Assembly (NCBI GenBank): GCA_025617745.1
Contig: CM046870.1
Location: 29,717,927-29,781,926, forward strand
Reading direction: 5' to 3'
Length of the DNA: 64,000 nucleotides
Source of the DNA: Heliocidaris erythrogramma
Taxonomy: Eukaryota > Echinodermata > Echinoidea > Camarodonta > Echinometridae
Below the pieces are notes generated by a model. That model saw only the letters and a list, made by a program, of their open reading frames with translations. It had not been told where the DNA came from and searched no databases. Each line of letters starts with the position of its first letter. The first letter of the stretch is position 1. Positions 10,826-21,420 of the stretch are shown one piece after another. The translations under genes and the position numbers were made by a program.

Positions 10826-10875
10826 GAGGCGAGATGGATCAGTCGGTAAAGCATCTGCCTCAGTGTTGAACTAAA
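10826..10875 (+). mobile_element. tRNA-like SINE head fragment
   Basis: GCGAGATGGATCAGTCGGTA followed by AAGCATCTGCCTCAG has the look of a tRNA A-box half (compare TRGYNNARNNG). There is no B box nearby, so it is a fragment at most. Confidence 0.35.
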
Positions 10876-11805
10876 GATCTAAAGATCCTGTGTCATATGT
10901 AAACGTGCCTTGATTTCGTGTTAATCTTTGAACAAATATATATGTAGATGCCTTTGCTCGTAAATTGATTCATGTACAAGAATATTTTAATATTTGATTC
11001 ATGGAGTAATATCTTTCTCTTGGGCTATTAAGGATGATTTAAGATTTTTGTAGAATAAAGATCATGGTGTATAACAGCCATTTTTTTTTTCAAAATAAGT
11101 CTGTGTTTTTGTCTTTATTCTGCATCATGCTCTGATATGTATTGTACATGTAGCTACCCTACGGATGATCAAAATTTCAGAAAAATGATTGTAGTTTTAA
11201 ATGATTTGTATATAAATGATAAACCTACCATTTATGCGGTTGAAATTTTCATGAATTTCACTAATAGTCCAGATTTACAACATGATTTAATTACAAGACT
11301 TCATTTTGCAATTCACACAAATTTCTTGCAGCAAAATTGGCCATCAACATTTCAGGAAAATTTCTGGTCTAAAGTATGCTCATTTATTGAATAATTGATA
11401 AAAATAAGCGAGTCAAAATGACCCCAAATTCTGATATATTTTTTTAAAAACAAATGTAAGATGTTCTCGATTGTGCTCCTCATGCATCAAGCATACTGTA
11501 ATTTTTAATTTTTGTACAGTAAGTCTTTATGCTGGGGAATTACAGCCTGTACATGTATTTACTTCCATAATGCTGGTTTCGGTATATGAGGGGCATACAT
11601 CCATTTTCTCAAATTGGAAGAAGGGGGTATGGATGCAATTCAAGAGCATTATTTTGATTTATGAATGGGGCTTCTGCAAAGGAAGCAACAACAAAAAAAT
11701 CTTCAATGTTGAAATTCAGTCTTGGGTGAAACATATTTAATTTTTGCTCCTTTTTCCCTTCACAGAAAAACAAAAATTATGAAAATCATTTCTGGAAATG
11801 ACATA

Positions 11806-12003
11806 CAGTGAACCTCGTTATAATGAACACTTGTAACAAAATATCCTTATAACAAGGGAATTTTACTAGTGCCACTTTGTATTCTACTGTTTTTTTTAGC
11901 CCTGATATAACAAGGTTTCGATATAAAGACACATCACTATTGATGTATGAGGCGCTATATAAAAACCGGATTATTATTATTATTATTAAAGAGGTAATTT
12001 CCA
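11806..12003. mobile_element. MITE (CAGTGGAACCTCG family), broken by a SINE tail
   Basis: Begins TACAGTGAACCTCGTTATAA and follows the 25523 copy (TTTAGCCCTGATATAACAAGG, AAAGAGGTAATTTCC). At about 11933-11987 it is interrupted by GAGGCGCTATATAAAAACCG plus ATT repeats, a typical + strand SINE 3' tail. The right end is missing. Confidence 0.7.
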
Positions 12004-12098
12004 CTCTCTCCCAATAAATTATTGAATAATGCATTATATGTGCAGTGGTACAACACAGAAACGGGACCATCCTCAATATTGTATGAGCCTCTTTATAA

Positions 12099-12441
12099 TA
12101 ATAATACCTAGCATTTATAACGCGCTTTTCCCATAGTAGCCCAAAGCGCTCACAGATATATTATTACCCCGGTCATTGGATTCTGGCATGCCTGCACACA
12201 AGGTATGCACATTCTCCACTCCCTGGGAGTATTCCAGCAATGGACAGTACAGTGACGCTCAAGTTGCTAAGCAAACAACATTAACTTTCGCATCCTACCG
12301 GGTACCCATTTAACACCTGGGTGGAGAGTGGCAAATGTAGATTAACGTCTTGCCAAAGGACGCTAGTGCTGCGGTGGGATTCGAACCCCGGACCTCGTGG
12401 TTCACAGTCCGGGGACTTATCCACTGATCCACAACACCTCT
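12099..12441 (-). mobile_element. tRNA-derived SINE, near full length
   Basis: Read on the minus strand, the head TTGTGGATCAGTGGATAAGT and GGTTCGAATCCCACC supply pol III A- and B-box-like motifs of a tRNA ancestor. The body follows, then a tail AAAGCGCGTTATAAATGCTA followed by ATTATTATT. Its 3' end abuts the broken MITE at 11806. It gives no protein. Confidence 0.75.
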
Positions 12442-12575
12442 ACTATACATGCATTCTCTTTATACATGCATTCACACATTAGTGTGAAACTAGAGACTTA
12501 CGCGAACAATGAACTTTGCAAGCGGTCTGAGTTTACCGAAGTTTCATGCCGTGAAATTTGTGAAAGTTCCCGGCT

Positions 12576-12950
12576 TAAAGAGAAGGTCGAGTTCTGGGAA
12601 AGGTGAAACATAATTTGTGAGCTTTCTCATTCTTTTTATGTCAGTTTGGAAGACCATCATGTTACAAATGTCCAGTGAAGAAGATTGCATTTCAAATGCC
12701 CTAATATTTGAAATATGACGAGAAATAGCTCGAGTGTTCGGGCCAAACATTCATGCCACATGTGTGTGCAGACCCATGTATCCATTTTTGTCATTTCTGT
12801 GTGCAGTGCATGTGCTTTTCAGTAAGATTTTGTCAATTTCTTTTCATTTTGACGATTTCAAAACTTCACAGTATACACCAATGTACGTATTAAGACATGA
12901 TCATCCCTCCCCAATTGATTTAAGACTGTTTCTTTCAAAATGTAATCATT
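12576..12950. mobile_element. MITE with TAAAGAGAAGGTCGAGTTCTGG end
   Basis: Starts TTAAAGAGAAGGTCGAGTTC. Inner blocks are GTGAGCTTTCTCATTCTTTT, TGCATTTCAAATGCCCT, and TGTGTGCAGACCCAT. The family right end CCAGAACTCGACTTTATC is lost here but present in the copies at 15532 and 49158. The stretch 12951-14952 holds no recognisable gene or clear repeat beyond AT-rich DNA. Confidence 0.8.
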
Positions 12951-14952
12951 GATTTGAATTACATCAGAAAAATGAGAGAAATAGATGAGTGTAAGTTTGA
13001 GCAGAATCTGACAAGAAATAAAGTTATTAATTTTTTAAGCTGTAATTAATCAAACACAAATTGGCCGCATCTCTGTGACATATCTTGCACGCGCAAGCTC
13101 CACTCCCATTTGGTCTGTACAGAAAATTTCATCGATTTTCATTTTCTTAATTGTTGATGTACATTTGTTTCATACAGGTTTTATTATAAAAATATGTGCA
13201 ATGATTTATATTCTAGGCTGCATGTTTATACAACTAAATATTTTCTTTACAAAAAGTGGAAATTTATGATTTCTTTTTTTACAGGGCAAATGAAAGAGGA
13301 CCTCGCAACATATGTCACAGAGTTGCCAATCTGTGTTTGATTGATTACAACTTCAAAAATTCATAACTTTATTTCTTCCAACTTCCAACCTTGCTATTAA
13401 AATAGCTGATTTGTGTGAAAGCAGAAAAATCAAAACAGGATGGTGAAAGTGTGAAAGAAATTTGACAAGGAATAAGAAAGTTATGGACGTTTGAAAAATG
13501 AGCTCACTGCATGTATGCGAATCTCAAATTGGCAATTTGGCAAGTCGATTGTGACAAACTTGCGGAATACACAAAAGATTATTAATTTGCGGTTTTCTCT
13601 GAAGTGCCTTTACCCTCGGGGGCAGTACTCAAAATATATTGGAGATAGCATATTGTTCTAGGTCCTCATGAAAGAAAAAGATCCTACCAAGTAATACATT
13701 TTGGAACAAATGACATTTTAGTCATTTTGTGTGTTGGAGCAAATGGGGGAGTTGTCCACAGCTACATCACAGTGACATTACCTGTTTGGCCAATTTGAAA
13801 TTCCCATATGTATACTATAGTGATTACAACTTTCATATCATAACTTTCATATTGCTTGTCGGATTTCGTTCAAACTTTCACCAATCTGCTTCTCTGATTT
13901 TTCCTTTCTTTCAGAGCAACTTACGGTTAAGGTTGGATTTTCCTTTAAAAGAGTACAGTGAAAAATCCTCGAACTGAAAATTTTTCCTGTTTACGAGCAA
14001 ACAACAACAAATCACGAGCAAACAACAACAAATCATAAGCACAAAAACAATGAGCTTAGAGCCACAAGAAATGTATACTTTCTTTATTGTCTTTCGAACA
14101 TCCAACATTTCTGAAAGGCTTTTTTTCCAAAAATCTTAAGCATGACCTTTCCAAGAGAAGACTTTCTTTTGAAACTAAACTTACTGTACATGATCTTTCA
14201 TACAAAATGTACTTTCGAGTGGAAAAATAAAACGATAACAGCAGAGTAAGGAACTTGAACAAGTTGTAAACAACTGACGTAAATCTAATGTATATCATAA
14301 AACATACGACATCAAATTGGAACAGTATTTAACACTGATTTTTCAACCCTCCTTATTTTACTAAATATTGTAAAAATGGACTGTCTAGAAACTTCTTTTA
14401 TCTTGGTAGTATGTACAAAGTACTTGGCACACAATTTATCATGGCTTATTTACAACACAATTTAATTACATGGATGATAAGATTTAAGAAATGACATCAC
14501 CTCATTGAGCAGAATCAGAGCCATGGTATGGAGATCTTGAGCTAATCAGGACCCCAAATACCCAAATACCTAAGGCTAGCTACATGCAGGAGCAATAACG
14601 CCATTTTCACTATATTTAATTTTCAGCTAGATTTAGTCAACAAGCCAGTTCATAACTAATACATGGTACAAAATGACCCCGATTTGTCAAGCACGTGTAT
14701 CTGTTTTGTTTGCAATTTTGACACGCTACTTATTTAACAAGATAGATCATAATGCTACGCGCATGGTGGTGCGCACACTATCACAGCATAAAGGTCAATG
14801 TACTAGGTACAAATGACCGTTATCTGCACATGTGCAATTGTAATTACAAACTGTCTTATTCTAATTCCAAAACCACATACCGGTAATACCAAATTTTACC
14901 TACTTGCAACACAATGAACCATTCAGAACCATACAGGTTAATAATGCAATTG

Positions 14953-15210
14953 CAGGGCTGTCAACCCTCCCTCTTTTGGCGGAAGTCTCATGCCACCACG
15001 CCCTTCCTCCCGCCAAGCAGGTCAATCTCCCGCTTTATGAAAAAACCTCCCGCCAAACGTGTCAAATTGTATGACCTTTTTTTTTTTTAACTGTTCCTTG
15101 TCAGAAAATTTTGGAGTAAAAAGATCCCAACTGAGCGACTTATGGAGGGCTTGCAAGAGAAAATAAAAAAGAATCGCCCTCCAAGCTATTCCCCAAAGTT
15201 GACAGCCCTG
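14953..15210. mobile_element. hAT-like MITE with exact 8-bp target duplication
   Basis: A 258-bp element with perfect 13-bp ends CAGGGCTGTCAAC/GTTGACAGCCCTG, flanked by the direct repeat TGCAATTG (14945-14952 and 15211-15218). The interior carries repeated CTCCCGCC motifs and a T run. End sequence and 8-bp duplication fit the hAT superfamily. It is well preserved, so probably a young insertion. Confidence 0.92.
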
Positions 15211-15531
15211 TGCAATTGCATGAGCAGTACTCAGAAATTTAATTTTTAACATCGTTTCACAATTGCATTCTACAAAAATGAAGTATTTACTGTCCTTTAT
15301 CCAAGAAAAATAGTGCACATGTTCAAGTCTTTTCTATTTCACATACCATGTTCTCTACATATTTGTGCAATATCAATGTGTCAAAGTTTGTATTCTAGCA
15401 TTCATGATTTGTAGATGTTTTAAAATTAAAGTGAAGAAAATGTTCTGTACACCAGTCCGATTCACACGCAAAAATCACAGCGCAAAATATAAAGTGACGA
15501 ATGCCATGTTTAAAGACATTTTATTTTTCTT

Positions 15532-15889
15532 TAACAAGGGTAGGTTGAGTTCTGGGAAAAGTAGAAAATAATCTGAGCTTCTTCAATCTTTTTATGTTAG
15601 CTTGATAGAGTACCATAGTAGAAATGTGCCCTGAAAAGGATTGCTCTTCAAAGGCCCTCACATTCATAATATGACAAGAAACAACTGAAATGTTCAGGCA
15701 GAACATTTGTGTGTAGTCCCATATTTACATGTATGTGTGCAGTGCATAAGACTCTCAGCAGGATTGAGTCAATTTCTTATCATTTTTGGTGATTCCCAAA
15801 CCTTACTGCATGCACCAATTCTTATCAACCTTTCCCAATTGCTTCTTTCACAATTCAATCTGACGACCAGAACTCAACTTTATCTTTAA
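15532..15889. mobile_element. MITE, same family as 12576, both ends present
   Basis: Left end region GGTTGAGTTCTGGGAAAAG and right end CCAGAACTCAACTTTATC are inverted. The middle matches 12576 and 49158 (CTTTTTATGTTAGCTTG, TGACAAGAAACAACTGAA). Confidence 0.85.
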
Positions 15890-16832
15890 ATCTTATTCAA
15901 CATCATTAAATATTTTATAACTACTAGCTGATGTGCAATGCCTGTAAATTTACATGCATATTATATTACAAAAATATTATAATAAAATATCAGTAAGCAT
16001 GAAACAAGTCTTTCCACCTTGTGATTTGGTCCCTACACTAAGGCTTCAAAACAATAACTTAGGAATGGAATAAGCAGGTCCCCCACTTTTTAAACGATAT
16101 ATTTATGTTACATTTCAGATGCAATCCCTTAAAAAAAAGGTAAAATTTCTCTGTGAATTGGTCACGTTTCATACGTGACCCAGCACCACAAAACCACCAA
16201 AAAGTCGCAAAAATAATTTTTCTGATTTTATCATATTTGGAAAGAACAAAGTCTCAGCTTTAAAATGATATATGACTCATTATAATTGAAACTCTCTAAC
16301 CCTTTTAATTCAGCGAATGAAAGGAGCTTGTAAGAGATGTTTGCTGTTATTAAATAGGGAGGAAATGAGCTCTAAAGTTGGGGCCTATTCAAGCGTGCGG
16401 AGTAAGAAAACGAGAGAGAAAGTCGATAGAGAGTGAATCGAAAGGCCATAGCACCCACTATGAATGAATTGTCGGATTAGGTTGATATTTGGTAGGAGTG
16501 TTAAACACAGTTTATTCATTTTATTGCCAAGACTGGGCAACTGTTTTGAGCAAGAAAGCGAACACGGACTTTCCGGACGCCAACTACTATTTTGCAAAAA
16601 AAAAGTAAACTTAGTTCACGTAGGTGATGGCTGTAGTCATTAATTTAAATATTCGTGTTCTGCTTCCAGCTGATATTACTGAATGATTTTTTATTCTAGA
16701 TTGACCCAGTCTGGCAACTACATTTATACTTCAATCAACAACATCGTGAATGATAATCAATAGTCTCTATTGGTTAATCCATGTCGTGGATGAGAATGGT
16801 GATCAATCATTACCTAACTACTGTCAAAATTA

Positions 16833-17745
16833 ATGGAAAATGACATAGAGTGGAAAAATATCCAGACGATCAGAGATTGTTGCATAGTGGAGATCGAGAT
16901 ACAAAATGCCGGAAGAGGTGGTTTGTGTAGCAGTCTCCTGCTGAGTGAGGTGATGGCCTCGCGGGATGTTGGAGGGTACAGGGAGATCAAGATCAAAGAA
17001 CATAGGACTGCAGACACTTATGGTGATGCAACACTACTGTTGGATAAACATGGGAGCGACATGTTTAAATGCATATCAAAAAGTCAGAAAATACACACCA
17101 AGAAGAAAACTGTCAAGGACAGAGAAACCATTCTTTATGGAGAGAAATGGTTCAAAGCTCATAAACCCGGGACAAATTATGTCCCGCCTGTGGGAAATGT
17201 ACGATCTCCCGGGGCGTTTTCTTCCAACAATTATCAGGAAGACGACAGCAACATATGCGGAAAACACTTTGCCACCGGCGGACGCTGATCATGTGGCCGA
17301 ATATACGAGTCATACACCGGGAACGGCTCACAAGTATTATAAAGCAGTGCAAGATGACCGTATCAAGAAGGCGGCGAGAGATAACATCTCGAAATTATGG
17401 GATGAGGATGAAGGACCCAGTTACAATAACAAGGATGAAGAACCCAGTGACAGTAACAAGTCAAACAGTCGAACTGTCAAACGGACCAGACGAGGAAAGG
17501 AGGAGGGTGAAGAGTGGCTTCCGACTGCTAAGGGGAAGAAGCGGCTTCTGTCCATGGATGAGGAAGTTCAAATGAAGGAACTACTGAGGGAAGCCTTCAA
17601 AAAGAACAGAAAATCAAATAAACAAAAAAAGCACCATGAAATTATAAAAGAAACCTACAAGATGATGCCTGAAATCCATCAAAAAGTAACTCAGAGGATG
17701 TACGCCGATAAGGCATGGCATGATGGTTGGAGGAAGTTTTATTGA
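16833..17745 (+). pseudogene. Tyrosine-recombinase-like (Crypton/YR-type) catalytic domain, frameshifted
   Basis: Two overlapping frames together give one catalytic domain. Frame one (from 16833) has RDCCIVEIEIQNAGRGGL, matching the Arg-I region (NGxRPG-like), then EVMASRDVGG and IKEHRT followed by YGDATLLLD. Frame two (to 17745) has SRTEKPFFMERNGSKL, then LPTIIRKTTATYAEN, the usual HxxR box with Thr in place of His, and AEYTSHTPGTAHKYYK, carrying the box-II His and the Tyr nucleophile. A lysine-rich C tail follows (LPTAKGKKRL, WHDGWRKFY). The frames meet near 17030-17060. The N-terminal half is absent. Such recombinases mobilise Crypton, DIRS and Ngaro elements; which one is not resolved. 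Broken and probably inactive. Confidence 0.65.
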
Positions 17746-17780
17746 TCCACTTTTTTTTTAATTTAATAAGCAATAAACTT

Positions 17781-17996
17781 GATGTAAAGTACCTATCACA
17801 CACCAAACCTAAACCTACGAGAAGCAGACGTGGCCACCCTCACCAATTCGAAGTACCATCCTCCAGACTGGAAGTCCACAGATGCTCATTCTTTCCCCGT
17901 ACAATTAAAGCATGGAATGAACTCCACCTTACTACGATCAATCAATCTGACCCACTTAAATTTAAAGAATCGATTCTCAACCAAATTTCTTCTTAA
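17781..17996 (+). pseudogene. C-terminal tail of a LINE reverse transcriptase
   Basis: The frame reads RRGHPHQFEVPSSR, then HRCSFFPRTIKAWNEL and LKFKESILNQ before a stop. The SFFPRTIxxWN motif is the characteristic end of non-LTR retrotransposon polyproteins found across invertebrates. Nothing of the polymerase core precedes it, so this is a 5'-truncated remnant with its 3' untranslated part running to about 18080. Confidence 0.75.
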
Positions 17997-18867
17997 GCGT
18001 CCACCCTCCGGCACCTCCAGTTCAAACTCCAGTGGTAGTATTTCAGGAGGATTCAAACCAAGTTCAAACCAAGACTTCAAATTGTGAACTTGAGTCATTT
18101 GAAAGTTATTATGATGCAAATGAGAGTGTTCTAATGAGAGATTAAGCGCACCTCAGTGGCCTGACATGTGCACAAGACAATGCCTATTCACTCCATTGGG
18201 GTGTCTTTCTTTGTTCCGTTACATAATACTGGTTTGTTACCTGTGTAGTCCTTCTGTTATACACTGAACTTGCAATTTAGCCTATAATTAACATAAATAG
18301 AACCTACTCTTTTTCTTGTTCACATTGATTAACCTATATGCAATTTGTTTTACATAGAACTTAGATACTCTTTCCTTGCTCACATGATTAAACTTGATCG
18401 TTCGTTAGCAACAAAATCCTTTTTCAGACTCTGTTTCGTCATCGAAATGGAACTTAAAACTGCTCTGTAATTTGCTTTCGCGGCTATTGATGAACTGTAA
18501 TATCAGTATGATGAGATTGCTGAGAATTTATTCTTTCTATCAGTATGAAAATCATTAGGGAAAAGGTAATTTAAGGCCTGTGAGATTGCAGTGATATTGC
18601 AAGGGTGAGCGGTACCGATTAAAAAAAAACATACGGGAAGGCGAAGAATGAGGAAGAAACCGAAGCTGTGCGCAAAAAAACTGGCCTAGGAAAACTGTTA
18701 AAAACTCATCTTCTACTGTATTTTACGCTTCCAGATTTTGATATAAGGTACAGAAAAGATCTTTCAGAAAAACCAAAAGTCTGAAAATAAAATTTTCCAA
18801 ACCAAATTTCCATTTCAGCTGTTTACACAAAATGCGACTTTTTGGTGGTTTTGTGGTGCCGGGTCAC

Positions 18868-20181
18868 ACATTATATTATAGCATAAATGCATACCCCCTG
18901 AACAAACCAAAAACATAAACAAAAACAAGAATACCCTCATTAATTTGATGATCGGCACAAAATGTTGATGGTGGTGCAATTATATTTTCCTCATTTATTA
19001 ACGTGATATTTAGTTTCTTTGAGCATATAAAAAAAGCATAAAAAAAGGAAAAAATTATTTTTTACTGATGTCTCTTTGTCTGTAAAACTGTCCCAGTGTC
19101 ATCCTGGAAACTTCCCATTATTCTTCGAATTACCCGGTAGAGAATTTTTTCGTTATTTTACTGTGAATTAGGGTGCCCAACTCACTAGCTGAAATGCCCT
19201 TCATACAATGGCAAAGGTCGAGGCCAATGTAGCAATGCCCATTGCTAAAACAATTTTTGTTGTTGGTTTTTTTTTGCTTGTGCTGCTCTAAATATATGAG
19301 GGCAGTCAGGACATAGGACGTTTGTGTACTGCATATCACAAAAAAATGCTCTACATTTACACGCGGTTAACTGGTTCTCCTTTGGATTTAACTTAACAGA
19401 TGTGGTGCTTCTGAAATAATGTCCGTAAATCTGTACAATCAGCTCAAAACATCCATTTATTTCCCAAATATCTCAAACAGAAAGCACAGTATACCAAAAA
19501 AATCAATGATTAGTTTCGATTTTGTACAATAATTTCCTGATCTTGAAAAAAGTACACTCACTTTCTTCTCTCCCACAATTACAGCCGACTATTCCCCTTG
19601 CTCTGTTCAAATCACTGATATCTTACATATTAAATCATTCATATTTTACAAGACTTACAAGTTGAGATGCATAAAAATAGACAGGTATCATTAATTTATC
19701 CAACAAGATGAAATATATTTACACAGGTCCAATTTGGACTAGCTGGTAGAGAATAAAATCTACTCCTAAAGGCTATTCCCACTGCATTGTGCCTGGACAG
19801 TTTTTGCTTTTTGGAACCATCAAATCTTCCAACAAATACAGTGAAACCTGAATATAGAGACCACTCAAAGGAGACTGTCTTTATACAGAGGTGGTATTTA
19901 TTCACCGGTTACTTTATTACTGGTTTCGATGCTGATGCAGAACACAGTTCAAGTTCACTTAAGTTCACTTAAGTTTGACAGTATGAAAAGTACAACCAAA
20001 CCTGTGCCCTGTGGTCACCTGTTCTGGTGGACATCATCTGGCTATAGTGGCCATTTTACTACTCCCCCTAATTGCAGAGTATTTGATGCAGAACTTGTCT
20101 AGAATGGCCAACTGTCTGCAGGAAGTTCCTTCACTGCTAACAACTGAAGGTATAAATGGACAAGTATGACTGTATACTATA
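18868..20181. other. Intergenic, no gene seen
   Basis: AT-rich DNA without coding signal. It contains a fragment of the CAGTGAAACCTG MITE at about 19838-19905 (TACAGTGAAACCTGAATATA) and a doubled AAGTTCACTT at 19960-19975. Confidence 0.6.
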
Positions 20182-20407
20182 GAGTACCGAAGTGCTGACG
20201 TCATATTCGCTCGTCGTCCAGGATACTGGTTCCAAACAACAGAGCCTGTGCATGAGGTTCATCGCGAAGTCATTCGAGCAACGGGCTGGAGCAGGGCAAT
20301 TTCAGTGTTTGGCGGTGGTGTGATCACCACGCCATTGTTTAGCACAAAATCGTTTAGAACCAGCAACCTTGACAACTTGGCCGGTATGACGTCACACTTC
20401 GGTACTC
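20182..20407. mobile_element. MITE with GAGTACCGAAGTG ends
   Basis: A 226-bp element with ends GAGTACCGAAGTGCTGACGT and ACGTCACACTTCGGTACTC, flanked by TA on both sides. The interior includes a near-palindrome around GGCGGTGGTGTGATCACCAC. It lies about 1 kb beyond the MSL1 stop codon, in the downstream flank. Confidence 0.85.
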
Positions 20408-21420
20408 TATTGAAATGGAATAACTACACAACATGAAGATGTATTTTAACATGTTGAGAGCTTGTTGTATATGTCTGAGCAACAGACACTGGATAACAGT
20501 GGGAATAGATCCTAGGTAGAACAAGTGTGACCACACTTCAAATTCGAACGGGGATTCCGTCTGTTACCTGGAGAAAATGTGGAATCTCATTGCATCAATT
20601 AATCTACAGATTGATGACAATATTGATTCATACTGGTAACAAAATCATAATAATCCATTAGTTTCATGTGCAAAATCAGACTGAGAAAGTGCATGGCCAA
20701 TTTATGGATGATGCGCACATCCCAACGTCCATCAAAGTGTGCACTATACATGCCTGCTTGTACCGATATTCTGACAAAATACCCAATGCTGTTAAACCTG
20801 CAAAATGATGTGTTTTACCGATATTCAGTAACCCTCTCAATTTTCATAAATGGAAACATATTTCATTTGAAATACTGTATACACCATATATTTCACAGGG
20901 GTTATATTTTTGCAAATTTCAAAACATGCTAAAATATTGCTAAATTTCATACACAGTGGATGCCCATCTGGCCTGGGCATCCAGTACCCGATCGATCTCA
21001 GCGCTGCCATAGTAGATTTAAATTTAATGTAACAACTCGTGAAATAGCCTGGTTCGTCCAATTTGTGAAAAATTATGTCTGCGAAATATATGGCGTACAC
21101 AGTATATGTTTTTTGTGTGTTTTTTTCAACAAGTTCTTGAAAGAATGACCCCCCCCCCCCCACCACCCCTCCAACAAAGAATGAACAAGGTCCTGAGCAT
21201 TAAGGATATATGCACTTTCAACACCCATCCCTCTCCTCCCATTATGAAAGAAATGAAGAGGAAGGGGTGAAAAGGGGTAGGTAGTCTTTATCCAGAACTC
21301 AATACTTAATCATGTCAACTGCTACTTCTCTAACAGAGGTATGGTCACACTTGCTAATACCCTACGATCCAAAGAAGATGGAATACATAAGAACGCTGCC
21401 AGATGACCACTGGGCAGGTG

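Larger units (their letters stand above)
16175..18867. mobile_element. 2.7-kb element bounded by 33-bp inverted repeats
   Basis: The left end GTGACCCAGCACCACAAAAC and following CACCAAAAAGTCGCA are the inverse of the right end TGCGACTTTTTGGTG and GTTTTGTGGTGCCGGGTCAC, with one mismatch in about 35 bp. Adjacent inner DNA is AT-rich. It encloses a broken tyrosine-recombinase-like ORF (16833-17745) and a LINE tail (17781-17996). No convincing target duplication is seen. It could be one DNA element, or a non-autonomous element into which others inserted. Confidence 0.75.
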
